A stretch of DNA of 33,801 nt from UBA3478 sp964217345 (GTDB taxonomy: Bacteria; Bacteroidota; Bacteroidia; Flavobacteriales; Flavobacteriaceae): contig CAXPJI010000011.1 of assembly GCA_964217345.1 (NCBI GenBank), positions 1 to 33,801 on the forward strand, read 5' to 3'. This document shows, piece by piece, positions 17,991 to 25,901 of this stretch. The notes under the pieces are model-generated. The model saw only the letters and a program-made list of their open reading frames with translations. It searched no databases and was not told the origin of the DNA. The position numbers and the translations under genes were made by a program. Each line of letters begins with the position of its first letter. The stretch's first letter is position 1.

Positions 17991-18475
17991 TTTACTCGAT
18001 GAAACACAAAATAAAGTTCATCAACAAGGTATTAATCACGTTACTGACAGTTTCGATTTTTGGGTGTAATCCTTCAAATAAGGAGCTAAAAGTTCTTGAA
18101 AATAAAAATTCAGAGGAATTAACCTTTATTCTTGAACTCGACACTAAAGGAAATTCGATAGAGGAGGTTGAGAAGTTCACACAATACCTGTCTGAATTTA
18201 TTGTTGAAAGAGAACCTTCAATTGTATATGGATACTATATCTCTGAGGATGGTCAAAAAGTTACATTAATTGAAAGGTATCTAAACAGTCAAGATGGTAT
18301 TCAACATGGTATAGATTTTATCAACGGACCTAATTTTAACCGATTTTTTGAAATATTCGAGATTACATCTTTTATAACTATAGGAGATGCCAGTGATCAG
18401 TTTAAAAACTTTGCTTTGGAAAATGGTTTTGATATCGAATATCGAGAATCCATTGGAGGATATGTAAGAAGATAA
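17987..18475 (+). CDS. Lipoprotein with antibiotic-biosynthesis-monooxygenase-like domain
   Basis: 162-residue lipoprotein whose ATG overlaps the preceding TGA (ATGA). Cys27 follows IFG and is the likely lipid site; an alternative ATG at 17999 would still keep it. The mature region (about 43-140) fits a dimeric alpha/beta-barrel (ABM) domain: a first strand LTFILELD, a helix EEVEKFTQYLSEFIVERE, then VYGYYISEDGQKVTLIERYLNSQDGIQHG, with the aromatic/His pattern found in quinol monooxygenase-like proteins. Membrane-anchored versions are uncommon. Last gene of the cluster and followed by a strong hairpin terminator. The fold call is by pattern and moderately sure; enzymatic activity is not shown. 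Confidence 0.7.
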   Translation: MIYSMKHKIKFINKVLITLLTVSIFGCNPSNKELKVLENKNSEELTFILELDTKGNSIEEVEKFTQYLSEFIVEREPSIVYGYYISEDGQKVTLIERYLNSQDGIQHGIDFINGPNFNRFFEIFEITSFITIGDASDQFKNFALENGFDIEYRESIGGYVRR

Positions 18476-18493
18476 AGACAAGAATGTAATTTG

Positions 18494-18530
18494 AAAACGG
18501 TTGCACTTCAATAGTGTAACCGTTTTTTTT
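18494..18530 (+). terminator. Rho-independent terminator of the 16114-18475 cluster
   Basis: A 13-bp stem (AAAACGGTTGCAC at 18494-18506 with GTGTAACCGTTTT from 18514, one G-T pair), a 7-nt loop and a run of eight Ts. It closes the envelope-protein cluster 19 nt after the last stop codon and separates it from the flavin monooxygenase gene at 18561. Confidence 0.9.
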
Positions 18531-18560
18531 ATTTTTAATTAGAAAATTACGGAACTTCAA

Positions 18561-19703
18561 ATGAGTTATACATCCGATAAAAGCGGAGCTGAGATAGCCT
18601 GGTTTGCTCCGATCTGCGATGGTGACGATGACTTCTTAGGAAATAGGAATCCGCTTTATAAAAGCAATTGGCAAAACACATCTCAGATTGTAAAAACCGC
18701 TGATCATTTAGGATATCGTAACATACTTTGTCCCTCTTCTTATCAAGTTGGTCAAGATACTTTATCGTTTGTTGCAGGGATGGCTCCAATAACCGATCAA
18801 ATTAATTTTCTAGCAGCTATACGTTGCGGTGAAGTTCATCCCCCAATGCTAGCTCGAACAATAGCAACACTAGATCATATGCTAAATGGCAGATTAACAC
18901 TAAATATTATCTCATCTGATTTGCCAGGAACTTATCTTTCATCTGAAGAACGCTATTCTAGATCTAAAGAGGTCATCGAAATTCTTAAGCAGGCGTGGAG
19001 TCAAGATAGAATCGAATTCAAAGGAAAATATTACGAGTTCGACTTGCCCACCCTTCCTGTTAAGCCGTATCAACAAAATGGCGGGCCGCTTCTTTATTTC
19101 GGAGGATACTCACCACAAGGCCTTGAATTATGCGCAGAACATTGCGATGTGTATCTAATGTGGCCTGATAAAGAAACCGGTCTGCAAAAGGTAATGGCGA
19201 CAATGAAAGAGAAGGCTTTGAAGTATAATCGAAAGGTTTTATTCGGCCTTCGCATTCATGTTATTGTGAGGGAAACAGAAAAAGAAGCCCGTGAATATGC
19301 AAAAAAATTACTCTCAAAGTTGGATTTAGACCTGGGAGATAATATTCGCAATAGGTCTCAAGATTCGAAGTCTTTAGGGGTTAGCAAACAATCTCAATTA
19401 CGCGATGAATCTGACTCAGAACATTATGTAGAGGCTAATCTTTGGACAGGAATTGGTTTTGCCAGATCAGGATGTGGTGCGGCTATAGTTGGAAATCCAG
19501 ACCAAGTGTATCAAAAACTCAAGCGATATATGGAAATGGGAATAAGTTCGTTCATCTTATCAGGGTATCCACACAAACAAGAATGCGAACTCTTTGCAAA
19601 ATACGTCTTGCCAAGACTGAACAATATATCGCTACCAACGCTTTTAAATAGAATACCTCATGATATTCCTAACACACCATTAGGTGCGGGAAATCGATTT
19701 TAA
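18561..19703 (+). CDS. LLM-class flavin-dependent monooxygenase, SsuD-like
   Basis: Cytoplasmic FMNH2-dependent oxidoreductase of the bacterial luciferase-like family, close in shape and length (380 residues) to alkanesulfonate monooxygenase SsuD. Seen in sequence: an N-terminal strand IAWFAPICDGDDDFLG, the TADHLGYRNILCP segment, ARTIATLDHMLNGRLTLNIIS (the usual barrel segment ending in a phosphate-side strand), the YSRSKEVIEILKQAW helix, FKGKYYEF, and GGYSPQGLELCAEHCDVYL. It has no signal peptide. An NADH:flavin reductase partner, needed by SsuD-type enzymes, is not encoded in this window. It is 3 nt upstream of a sodium:solute symporter, so the imported solute is a likely substrate or precursor. 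C-S, C-N or C-O bond oxidation are all possible in this family. Confidence 0.9.
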   Translation: MSYTSDKSGAEIAWFAPICDGDDDFLGNRNPLYKSNWQNTSQIVKTADHLGYRNILCPSSYQVGQDTLSFVAGMAPITDQINFLAAIRCGEVHPPMLARTIATLDHMLNGRLTLNIISSDLPGTYLSSEERYSRSKEVIEILKQAWSQDRIEFKGKYYEFDLPTLPVKPYQQNGGPLLYFGGYSPQGLELCAEHCDVYLMWPDKETGLQKVMATMKEKALKYNRKVLFGLRIHVIVRETEKEAREYAKKLLSKLDLDLGDNIRNRSQDSKSLGVSKQSQLRDESDSEHYVEANLWTGIGFARSGCGAAIVGNPDQVYQKLKRYMEMGISSFILSGYPHKQECELFAKYVLPRLNNISLPTLLNRIPHDIPNTPLGAGNRF

Positions 19704-19706
19704 CAA

Positions 19707-21248
19707 ATGATAGACTTTCTTCTGGTTTTAGCGTATTTCTCGATAATAATGTTTGTTGCCCTTCAAGGGAAAACAGATTCTAATAGTACAGCAGACGCGT
19801 ATTTCCTGAGTTCTAGAAATCTTCGCTGGTATTCAGTTGCATTATCAACAATTGCGACAAACGTACAAGGGTATCAGTTCTTAGGAATGATGGGATCTGC
19901 CTATTTATACGGCTTAGCTCAAGCTAATCTTGAGATTAACGCCGTACAAGGAATCTTGCTCGGCACATTCGTATTTGTTCCCCTTTTTCTGAAAGAAAAA
20001 ATAATAACAATTACCCAATTCATTTCTAAAAAATTAGGACAGCGAATAGCTGTGGTATATTCTGTAGTTAATATGCTATTATTCTCTACTATTACACTCG
20101 GCGCAGCTCTTTTCTGGGGAGCTTATGCAGCCGATTTAGTATTTGAAGAACAGTTATCGATACTTCACGAAAATCGAGTAACACGAATAGGTATCTTGAT
20201 TGCAATATTAGGTGTCTTTTCAGCGATTTATACCTACCTCGGAGGTCTTAATGCCGTTGTGAAAACGGATATCATCCAATTTGTAATCTTGATTCTAGGA
20301 GGAGCCGTTGTTTGCTTTGTTTCAATAAAAAATTTGGGTGGTTGGGAACAATTATATATCAAAACTCCCGAGAAGATGCATCTCCATTTATCTTCTGATC
20401 ACCCAACCCTTCCCTGGACTCACTTATTTGGTTTATTCTTCCTGAATATTAACTATTGGTGTGCTAACCAAACGATCATGCAGCGGGCATTAGCCGCGAA
20501 AAACATCACGCATGCGCAAGTAGGACTCATTGCCGGTGGGTTTATCAAATATATCATGGCGATAATTATTATCATCCCAGGTATCGCTCTTTACGGCGAA
20601 CTTGGTGATTCTTTAACAGAGCCGGATCTCGCATTTCCATATATGATAAAAACCTTTTTACCAGTAGGCTTAAAAGGAATCATCTTATGCGGTTTATTTG
20701 CCTCATTGATGAGCACTGTAGATTCTACTTTTAATTCTTTGGGAACACTTTGGTCTACTGATATCTACTCAAAATACATCAACAAAAGAGCAACAGACAC
20801 TGAAAAAATCAATGCTGGACGAAATGCTATTTTATTCAGTTTAGGTAGTGCACTAATAACAGGATTTATATTGCTGTACTTGAAATTCAACGATCCTAGT
20901 TCAGCGTTCACTCATACCCTGAATAACTTGAGATATTATATCAATTGTGGAATCGTAGTGTTGATTTGCAGTGCTGTAACACTTTATAAACCGAATCGAA
21001 AATGGATATTATGGGCTTTTATTTTAACCGTACCCTTAAATATTTTCTTACAGAACTTTTATCCTGATTTGAATTACTTTGTTAGAGCCTTCTATGTAAT
21101 TATTGCAGGGCTTTATATAGCGATTACATCAAGCAGTTTCAGACTCTCAAATTTGATAGCCTTATTTTATGGAGCGAACAACAAAGTTCGATATTTCGGG
21201 TGGTTACTTCTATTCAGCTTAATCGCACTGCACATTATTTTTCATTAG
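19707..21248 (+). CDS. Sodium:solute symporter (SSS family)
   Basis: Complete SSS carrier of 513 residues with about 13 membrane helices, starting directly in the membrane (MIDFLLVLAYFSIIMFVAL). Family features: the DAYFLSSRNLRWYSVALSTIATNVQGYQFLG start, AIYTYLGGLNAVVKTDIIQF, WCANQTIMQRALAAKN (the position of the SSS signature) and GLFASLMSTVDSTFNSL (the sodium-site helix with paired Ser/Thr). It is encoded 3 nt after the SsuD-like monooxygenase and has no other partner in the same direction, so it most likely brings in the compound that enzyme attacks. Distinct in sequence from the partial SSS carrier at the left edge, which sits with a deacetylase. Confidence 0.93.
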   Translation: MIDFLLVLAYFSIIMFVALQGKTDSNSTADAYFLSSRNLRWYSVALSTIATNVQGYQFLGMMGSAYLYGLAQANLEINAVQGILLGTFVFVPLFLKEKIITITQFISKKLGQRIAVVYSVVNMLLFSTITLGAALFWGAYAADLVFEEQLSILHENRVTRIGILIAILGVFSAIYTYLGGLNAVVKTDIIQFVILILGGAVVCFVSIKNLGGWEQLYIKTPEKMHLHLSSDHPTLPWTHLFGLFFLNINYWCANQTIMQRALAAKNITHAQVGLIAGGFIKYIMAIIIIIPGIALYGELGDSLTEPDLAFPYMIKTFLPVGLKGIILCGLFASLMSTVDSTFNSLGTLWSTDIYSKYINKRATDTEKINAGRNAILFSLGSALITGFILLYLKFNDPSSAFTHTLNNLRYYINCGIVVLICSAVTLYKPNRKWILWAFILTVPLNIFLQNFYPDLNYFVRAFYVIIAGLYIAITSSSFRLSNLIALFYGANNKVRYFGWLLLFSLIALHIIFH

Positions 21249-21285
21249 TATCAATTAATTACTAGATAAATTATAATCTGAATTC

Positions 21286-21678
21286 CTAATCTACAAGAAT
21301 ATCATACACCACCACCTTACTCCAAAGATGACCATAGTTGGTTACAAATAATTGGTGTACAGGGTCTACTTGATAAGCGTCTTGATCAACCACGCTATCG
21401 AAATAAATGACCTCTGAGACGTGCCAATCACTAGCAATAACTTCTCGATCAAATGTAGGAGCTGGCTCGCCTATAATAAGGTGCCTGACCTCCTCTATCG
21501 CTGCCAACGACTGTAATCCCTCTTTGAGTAGTTGCTTGTCTTGCACAGAATCTGGATTCTTAAGGGTAAAATACACATGATGGATCATTTGTTTTCCATC
21601 CCCATGGGACGCAGGGGCGTTCTGAGCCTGAGCGGCATATCCAACAAGTAATACGGCGATAAATAACAGCTGCTTCAT
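21286..21678 (-). CDS. Exported Dabb (stress-responsive A/B barrel) protein
   Basis: Small protein of the Dabb family, a ferredoxin-like dimeric barrel. I choose the ATG at 21678 over an in-frame TTG two codons earlier because it directly gives MKQLLFIAVLLVGYAAQAQ, a signal peptide ending AQAQ. The mature domain begins with QMIHHVYFTLKNPDSVQDKQLLKEGLQSLAAI, the typical Dabb opening (HxVxFxLK), and continues with WHVSEVIYFDSVVDQDAYQVDPVHQLFV, the typical Y-x-x-DPxHxxF closing motif. Family members bind or rearrange small molecules or polyketide-like compounds in dimers; most are cytoplasmic, so the signal peptide is notable. Stands alone, converging on the symporter gene. Confidence 0.88.
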   Translation of the reverse strand: MKQLLFIAVLLVGYAAQAQNAPASHGDGKQMIHHVYFTLKNPDSVQDKQLLKEGLQSLAAIEEVRHLIIGEPAPTFDREVIASDWHVSEVIYFDSVVDQDAYQVDPVHQLFVTNYGHLWSKVVVYDILVD

Positions 21679-21799
21679 ATTCAATGCTTGACTTTTTATT
21701 CACTCCAAGCTAGACAAAAAATATTACTTAATTGCTGAGAGAAAATGGCCAAGTTGTTAATTTTTAAAAGCGTAAGCGCAATTCTTGTAACTTGAGGGT

Positions 21800-22561
21800 A
21801 TGCGACCTTACCTTTTAATTGAGAATAACTGGAAGAATCTATCGACAGACAGGCACGATCTTGCAGTAATGTCTTGGGGTGCTACAGAAGCGCACAACTA
21901 TCATTTACCTTATGGGACCGATGTCTATGAAGCAGACGCCATTAGTACAGAGTCTGCTCGTAAAGCCTATGAAAAGGGCGGTAAAGTTATTGTACTACCC
22001 CCTATTCCCTTCGGTGTTAATACGGGTCAAAGAGACATTTATTTAGACATCAACCTAAACCCTAGTACCCAGTTGGTGATCATGCGAGATATCCTTACGG
22101 TTCTAAATCGTCAAGGAGTGAAAAAACTTTTACTCATCAACGCTCACGGTGGCAATGATTTCAAACCGGTTCTTAGAGAATTAGGAGCTGAATTTCCGGA
22201 GATGCTCTTAACCCTGTGCAACTTTTTTCAAGTTCTAGACAAGAAATCATATTTCGAGGAAGAGGGTGATCACGCGGATGAAATGGAGACGAGTATAATG
22301 ATGCATCTAAAACCCAAATTGGTCTTGCCTTTAGAACAATCGGGATTAGGAAAAGAGAAACAACATCGAATTAAGGCTATTAGAGAAAAATGGGCTTGGA
22401 TAGAAAGAAGATGGTCTGAGGTGACTGAAGATACTGGCATTGGTAACCCAAAAAAATCAACCAAAGAAAAAGGTGAACGCTTTTTTAACGACCTAACGGA
22501 TAAAATCAGCGAGCTAATGCTCGATTTGTGTAATGCAGACTTGAACCGATTGTACCAATAA
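21800..22561 (+). CDS. Creatininase-family amidohydrolase, cytoplasmic
   Basis: Predicted metal-dependent amidohydrolase of the creatininase family, which opens cyclic amides or deformylates small molecules. No signal peptide, 253 residues, the usual length. The metal-site pattern is present: SWGATEAHNYHLPYGTD supplies E30, H32 and D41, NAHGGND supplies H116, and DHADEMETS (about 157-165) supplies the conserved glutamate region. The family also includes creatinine amidohydrolase, MftE and riboflavin-pathway deformylases, and the sequence alone does not say which substrate is used. Start at ATG 21800, five bases after TAACTTG, a weak -7-like box. First of four genes spaced 8-14 nt apart, directly ahead of an exported paralogue. 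Confidence 0.9.
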   Translation: MRPYLLIENNWKNLSTDRHDLAVMSWGATEAHNYHLPYGTDVYEADAISTESARKAYEKGGKVIVLPPIPFGVNTGQRDIYLDINLNPSTQLVIMRDILTVLNRQGVKKLLLINAHGGNDFKPVLRELGAEFPEMLLTLCNFFQVLDKKSYFEEEGDHADEMETSIMMHLKPKLVLPLEQSGLGKEKQHRIKAIREKWAWIERRWSEVTEDTGIGNPKKSTKEKGERFFNDLTDKISELMLDLCNADLNRLYQ

Positions 22562-22575
22562 TAAGCTCTTGAAAA

Positions 22576-23436
22576 ATGCGAACACTACTTCTCATAATAT
22601 TTGCCCTGATTCCTATTGGGTTGACAAGCCAAGAAATCCCTACAAGATGGGATGAATTAACCTCTTCAGATTGGGATTTAGCCTTAGAAAAATCTAACAA
22701 CACTTGTATTCTTCCCATTGGCATACTCGAAAAGCACGGCCCTGGCGTTCCAATAGGCTCAGATCTTATAAGGGCAAGAGAATGGGCGAAAAGAGCGACG
22801 AAAGAGGAATACGCTGTCGTTTTTCCAGACTATTTCTATGGTCAAGTCAATGAGGCCCGTCAGCATTATGGCACTTTCTCGTTACCATCTGACTTAACGA
22901 TGAATTTGTTAGAAGCAACCACCGATGAAATAGCCAGAAACGGATTTGACAAAATTATCATCATTAATTCTCATGGTGGGAATCCACAAATGATCAGATA
23001 TTTCATTCAAAATCAACTAGAAAAAAAGAAAGATTATGTAGTCTATTTTTTTGAACCTGGAATGTCTAAAGAAGTTCGAGATGAAATGATGAGAATTAGA
23101 AAGACAGAGCTCGCAACAGACCAACATGGAGGTGAAAGAGAAGCTTCTGAAATAAAATATCTCAGACCTGAACTTCTAAAGCTAGAAAGGAGTCCCGATG
23201 AATCAGGTGAAAATTTAAACAGGCTAAAACTTCCTAGCACACTCTATACCGCTATATGGTGGTATGCTTCCTATCCCAATCACTACGCCGGAGATGCAAG
23301 TTTTGCATCAGTAGAATTAGGGAAATTAATCACTGATAACACATTGAATGAACTGATAACAGCAATTAAATCAGTTAAAAATGACAGTCAAACTCTCGAA
23401 ATTCAAAGAGAATATTTTAAAAACGTCAAGCAATAA
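22576..23436 (+). CDS. Creatininase-family amidohydrolase, exported
   Basis: Second creatininase-family enzyme, 14 nt after the first, but with an N-terminal signal peptide (MRTLLLIIFALIPIGLTSQ) that sends it to the periplasm. Metal-site residues are kept: ILEKHGPGVPIGSD gives E52, H54 and D63, INSHGGNPQ gives H133, and DQHGGEREASE gives the late His/Glu region. The second motif differs from the cytoplasmic paralogue (HGGExEASE rather than HADExETS), so this is a divergent copy rather than a recent duplicate. Length 286 residues. Encoding one copy on each side of the membrane suggests the same type of bond is attacked in both places, or that the two act on different members of one substrate class. 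A metallophosphoesterase lipoprotein follows after 12 nt. Confidence 0.88.
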   Translation: MRTLLLIIFALIPIGLTSQEIPTRWDELTSSDWDLALEKSNNTCILPIGILEKHGPGVPIGSDLIRAREWAKRATKEEYAVVFPDYFYGQVNEARQHYGTFSLPSDLTMNLLEATTDEIARNGFDKIIIINSHGGNPQMIRYFIQNQLEKKKDYVVYFFEPGMSKEVRDEMMRIRKTELATDQHGGEREASEIKYLRPELLKLERSPDESGENLNRLKLPSTLYTAIWWYASYPNHYAGDASFASVELGKLITDNTLNELITAIKSVKNDSQTLEIQREYFKNVKQ

Positions 23437-23448
23437 TTAAAAGCTAAA

Positions 23449-24399
23449 ATGAACCGTAACCAATTCTTAAAAGTCAGTTTCTTAGCTTTTCTAACTTCGA
23501 TCATTGTTTATAGCTGTCAACAAGACGAACAAAAAATACCTATTCGAACCGTTGAAAACCATCACAACCAACAAGATTTTTCATTTGCAATAATTTCAGA
23601 TTTAAACGGTGGAGAGCGTCCTGGAATTTTTGAAAAAGCGGTCCAAATAATTAATCGACTCAACCCAGAGCTCACCCTAAGTGTTGGGGACCTTATTGAT
23701 GGGGGAATTAAGGACTCTACCGAAATACAAAATCAGTGGAAAACCTTCAATAATAGACTGAATGAATTACAATCTCCTTTTTATTATGTTGGGGGAAATC
23801 ATGACTTATCTAACATTGAGATGGTAAAATCTTGGAATGATTTATACGGCCCGACTTATTATCATTTCGCGTACAAGGAGGTGCTATTCCTAATGCTGAA
23901 TTCAGAGGATTTCAGTGAAGAAAGATTTGAAGAAATTTTTCAGGCAAGGGATTATGCAATTAAAGTTCTCTCTGGCGAGGAAGAGGGAAAGTTTGAAGAA
24001 ACCGAATACTATAAAATGCCTGAAAGATCGTTTGGATCAATTAGTGAAGATCAACAAATCTATTTTGAAAACGTTTTAGAGCAATACCAAGATGTTCGGT
24101 GGACTTTTCTTTTCATGCACAAGCCTCTTTGGAAAAACACTAATAACGATCGTTTTCATTCTATCATTCAAAAAATGAATGATAGAAATTATTCTGTTTT
24201 TAGTGGCCATGAACATTCATTCTCATATCAACAGATTAATGATCAATCCTTCACAATTCTGGCTACCACGGGAGGAAGTCAAAATGCCCAGGATCCAAAT
24301 GCATTCGATCATATCACATGGATAAGCATGAAAGAAAAACCTGAGGTTTCTCATATTTTATTAAGTGGAGTTATGAACGAACAGGGTGATCCCGATTAA
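23449..24399 (+). CDS. Metallophosphoesterase lipoprotein
   Basis: Calcineurin-like phosphoesterase, 316 residues, tethered by a lipid at Cys23 (YSC). Metal motifs in order: ISDLNGGERPGIFEKA, SVGDLIDGG, GGNHDLSN, FMHKPLW and SGHEHSF. The first motif reads D-x-N, where most calcineurin-like enzymes have D-x-H. I recall Bacteroidota relatives with D-x-T at this spot, so it may mark a subfamily rather than damage; the other ligands are all present. Predicted to act in the periplasm on phosphate mono- or diesters. It lies third in the creatininase operon, with 8 nt to the DUF1801 gene. A functional link to the creatininases is inferred from spacing only. Confidence 0.87.
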   Translation: MNRNQFLKVSFLAFLTSIIVYSCQQDEQKIPIRTVENHHNQQDFSFAIISDLNGGERPGIFEKAVQIINRLNPELTLSVGDLIDGGIKDSTEIQNQWKTFNNRLNELQSPFYYVGGNHDLSNIEMVKSWNDLYGPTYYHFAYKEVLFLMLNSEDFSEERFEEIFQARDYAIKVLSGEEEGKFEETEYYKMPERSFGSISEDQQIYFENVLEQYQDVRWTFLFMHKPLWKNTNNDRFHSIIQKMNDRNYSVFSGHEHSFSYQQINDQSFTILATTGGSQNAQDPNAFDHITWISMKEKPEVSHILLSGVMNEQGDPD

Positions 24400-24407
24400 T
24401 TGATCTA

Positions 24408-24773
24408 ATGTACAACAGAACAAAAGCTACAACGGTTGAAGAATACATAGAGTTAGCTTCAGCCCCTCAAAAAGCCCGAATCGAAATTATTAGAGACTTA
24501 GTGTACGCTTCTGCGAAAAATATGGAGGAAAAGATTAGCTATGACATGCCCGCCTTCATTTATAAGGGCAAGATTCTTCTTTACGTAGGCATTCAGTCAA
24601 AACATATCGGGATCTACGCTTTACCCGAAACTAACATTGAATTCGCCGAAGAATTAACCGCATTTAAAACCGGAAAAGGAAGCATTCAATTACCTAACAA
24701 CAAAGACCTACCGATCGATCTGATTCGTCGGATCATAAAATTCAGAATGAGAAAAATTGATGAACTAAGCTAA
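24408..24773 (+). CDS. DUF1801 (YdhG-like) protein
   Basis: 121-residue cytoplasmic protein of the DUF1801/YdhG-like family. The recognisable features are TVEEYIELASAPQKARIEIIRDLVYASAKNMEEKISYDMPAF (usual pattern: P..r..l..ir.lI....p...E.ikY.mP.f), then FIYKGKILLYVGIQSKHIGIYALP and LIRRIIKFRMRKI at the end. Members have been linked to iron handling (frataxin-like) but their role is not settled. Its last 9 bases overlap the 3' end of the opposite-strand DUF819 gene, so messages from the two are complementary at their tails. Confidence 0.86.
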   Translation: MYNRTKATTVEEYIELASAPQKARIEIIRDLVYASAKNMEEKISYDMPAFIYKGKILLYVGIQSKHIGIYALPETNIEFAEELTAFKTGKGSIQLPNNKDLPIDLIRRIIKFRMRKIDELS

Positions 24774-25901
24774 AGGAATCAACCACCTGATTAACTGCAG
24801 GGTAATCAAACCCCAAAAGGTTCCTGTAACCATACTCACAATAGCTAAAACAATAGCGTGTGGCATCAATCGTTTATCATAGGCAGAGGCTACTGCAGGT
24901 GCGGTAGACACCCCTCCGACGTTAGCCATAGAAGCTAGGGGTACCCAAACTAGAGAAATATTCATTCGAAGGGCAAGCCAAAATGAAAGTCCAAATTGAA
25001 GAATCATCCATGCGCTGAGAAAAGTGATTAACCGTGGATTAAATTCAAGATAATTCAGGTTAAGTTTCAGTCCTAAAACACTCATCACTGCGATGATTAG
25101 CAGCTTGCTAAGTTTCTGCAGTGTTTTATGATCCCAAAACCGAAAGACATTTGCCAAGAGCATTCCCAAAAGACTGAATAAGATAATTTTGATAAGAAAA
25201 GAAAGGTTGAAAAGGGAAGCCAGTGCAACAATAGATGCAATAGTGGTTACACTCCAGAAAAGGTTCGTCTTTTGCCTTTCATTAGTAACCTCAGCATTAA
25301 AGACCACTTCCTCTCGACCAAATCTTTGATTCAACCACGGTGTCTTTTTGATCCATTGAAAAAGGAAAAGTGTCCAAACATTTACAATCACATTGTCAAG
25401 AACTAAGACGCTGAGAAAAAGAGTCTCTGGAGTTTCGGCCAACTCTTTCAATACAAGCATTGAACTACTCCCCCCTATCCAGCTACCCACTACAGGCAGA
25501 GTTGAAGTATAGCCTTGATCCACAATCAAAAACTCATGAAAATCAGGAATCAAACTAAATAATAAAAGCAGTATGACCGGGCATATCGCTATAATCGCTG
25601 AACTCAATAAGAAATAGATCAGAGGCCTACCCGCTACAATTTTTATATCGTTAAGAGATATCGAAGACATTGCACAAAGCACAGTCAGTGGAAGTAGATA
25701 TTCTTTACTTAGGCTATGAATCAGGTGATCCTCAGAGATCTTTAAGAGAACAGGATTTACCATTGCAGGGATCACATAAGCTAATAGTATCGCTGGTACC
25801 CATCGGGTAAATTTTTCTAAACGCGAAGATGCTTCCACTCTTAAAATGAGATAAACGCAGAGTGGGATAAAAGCAAAAACTAAGAAGTTGTCAAAAATCA
25901 T
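24765..25901 (-). CDS. DUF819 family membrane carrier
   Basis: Integral membrane protein of 378 residues with about 10 helices. The DUF819 (YjcL-like) signatures are GSWIGGSSSMLVLKEL in the middle and ASMANVGGVSTAPAVASAY near the C-terminus, the paired inverted-repeat motifs of a probable substrate-binding core. It overlaps the 3' end of the M20 peptidase gene by 11 nt (its ATG is inside the last codons), so the two are translationally coupled. In this setting it most likely imports a product of the exported peptidase, such as a dipeptide or amino acid; that is inference from position, as the family has no well-established substrate. Confidence 0.87.
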   Translation of the reverse strand: MIFDNFLVFAFIPLCVYLILRVEASSRLEKFTRWVPAILLAYVIPAMVNPVLLKISEDHLIHSLSKEYLLPLTVLCAMSSISLNDIKIVAGRPLIYFLLSSAIIAICPVILLLLFSLIPDFHEFLIVDQGYTSTLPVVGSWIGGSSSMLVLKELAETPETLFLSVLVLDNVIVNVWTLFLFQWIKKTPWLNQRFGREEVVFNAEVTNERQKTNLFWSVTTIASIVALASLFNLSFLIKIILFSLLGMLLANVFRFWDHKTLQKLSKLLIIAVMSVLGLKLNLNYLEFNPRLITFLSAWMILQFGLSFWLALRMNISLVWVPLASMANVGGVSTAPAVASAYDKRLMPHAIVLAIVSMVTGTFWGLITLQLIRWLIPLA

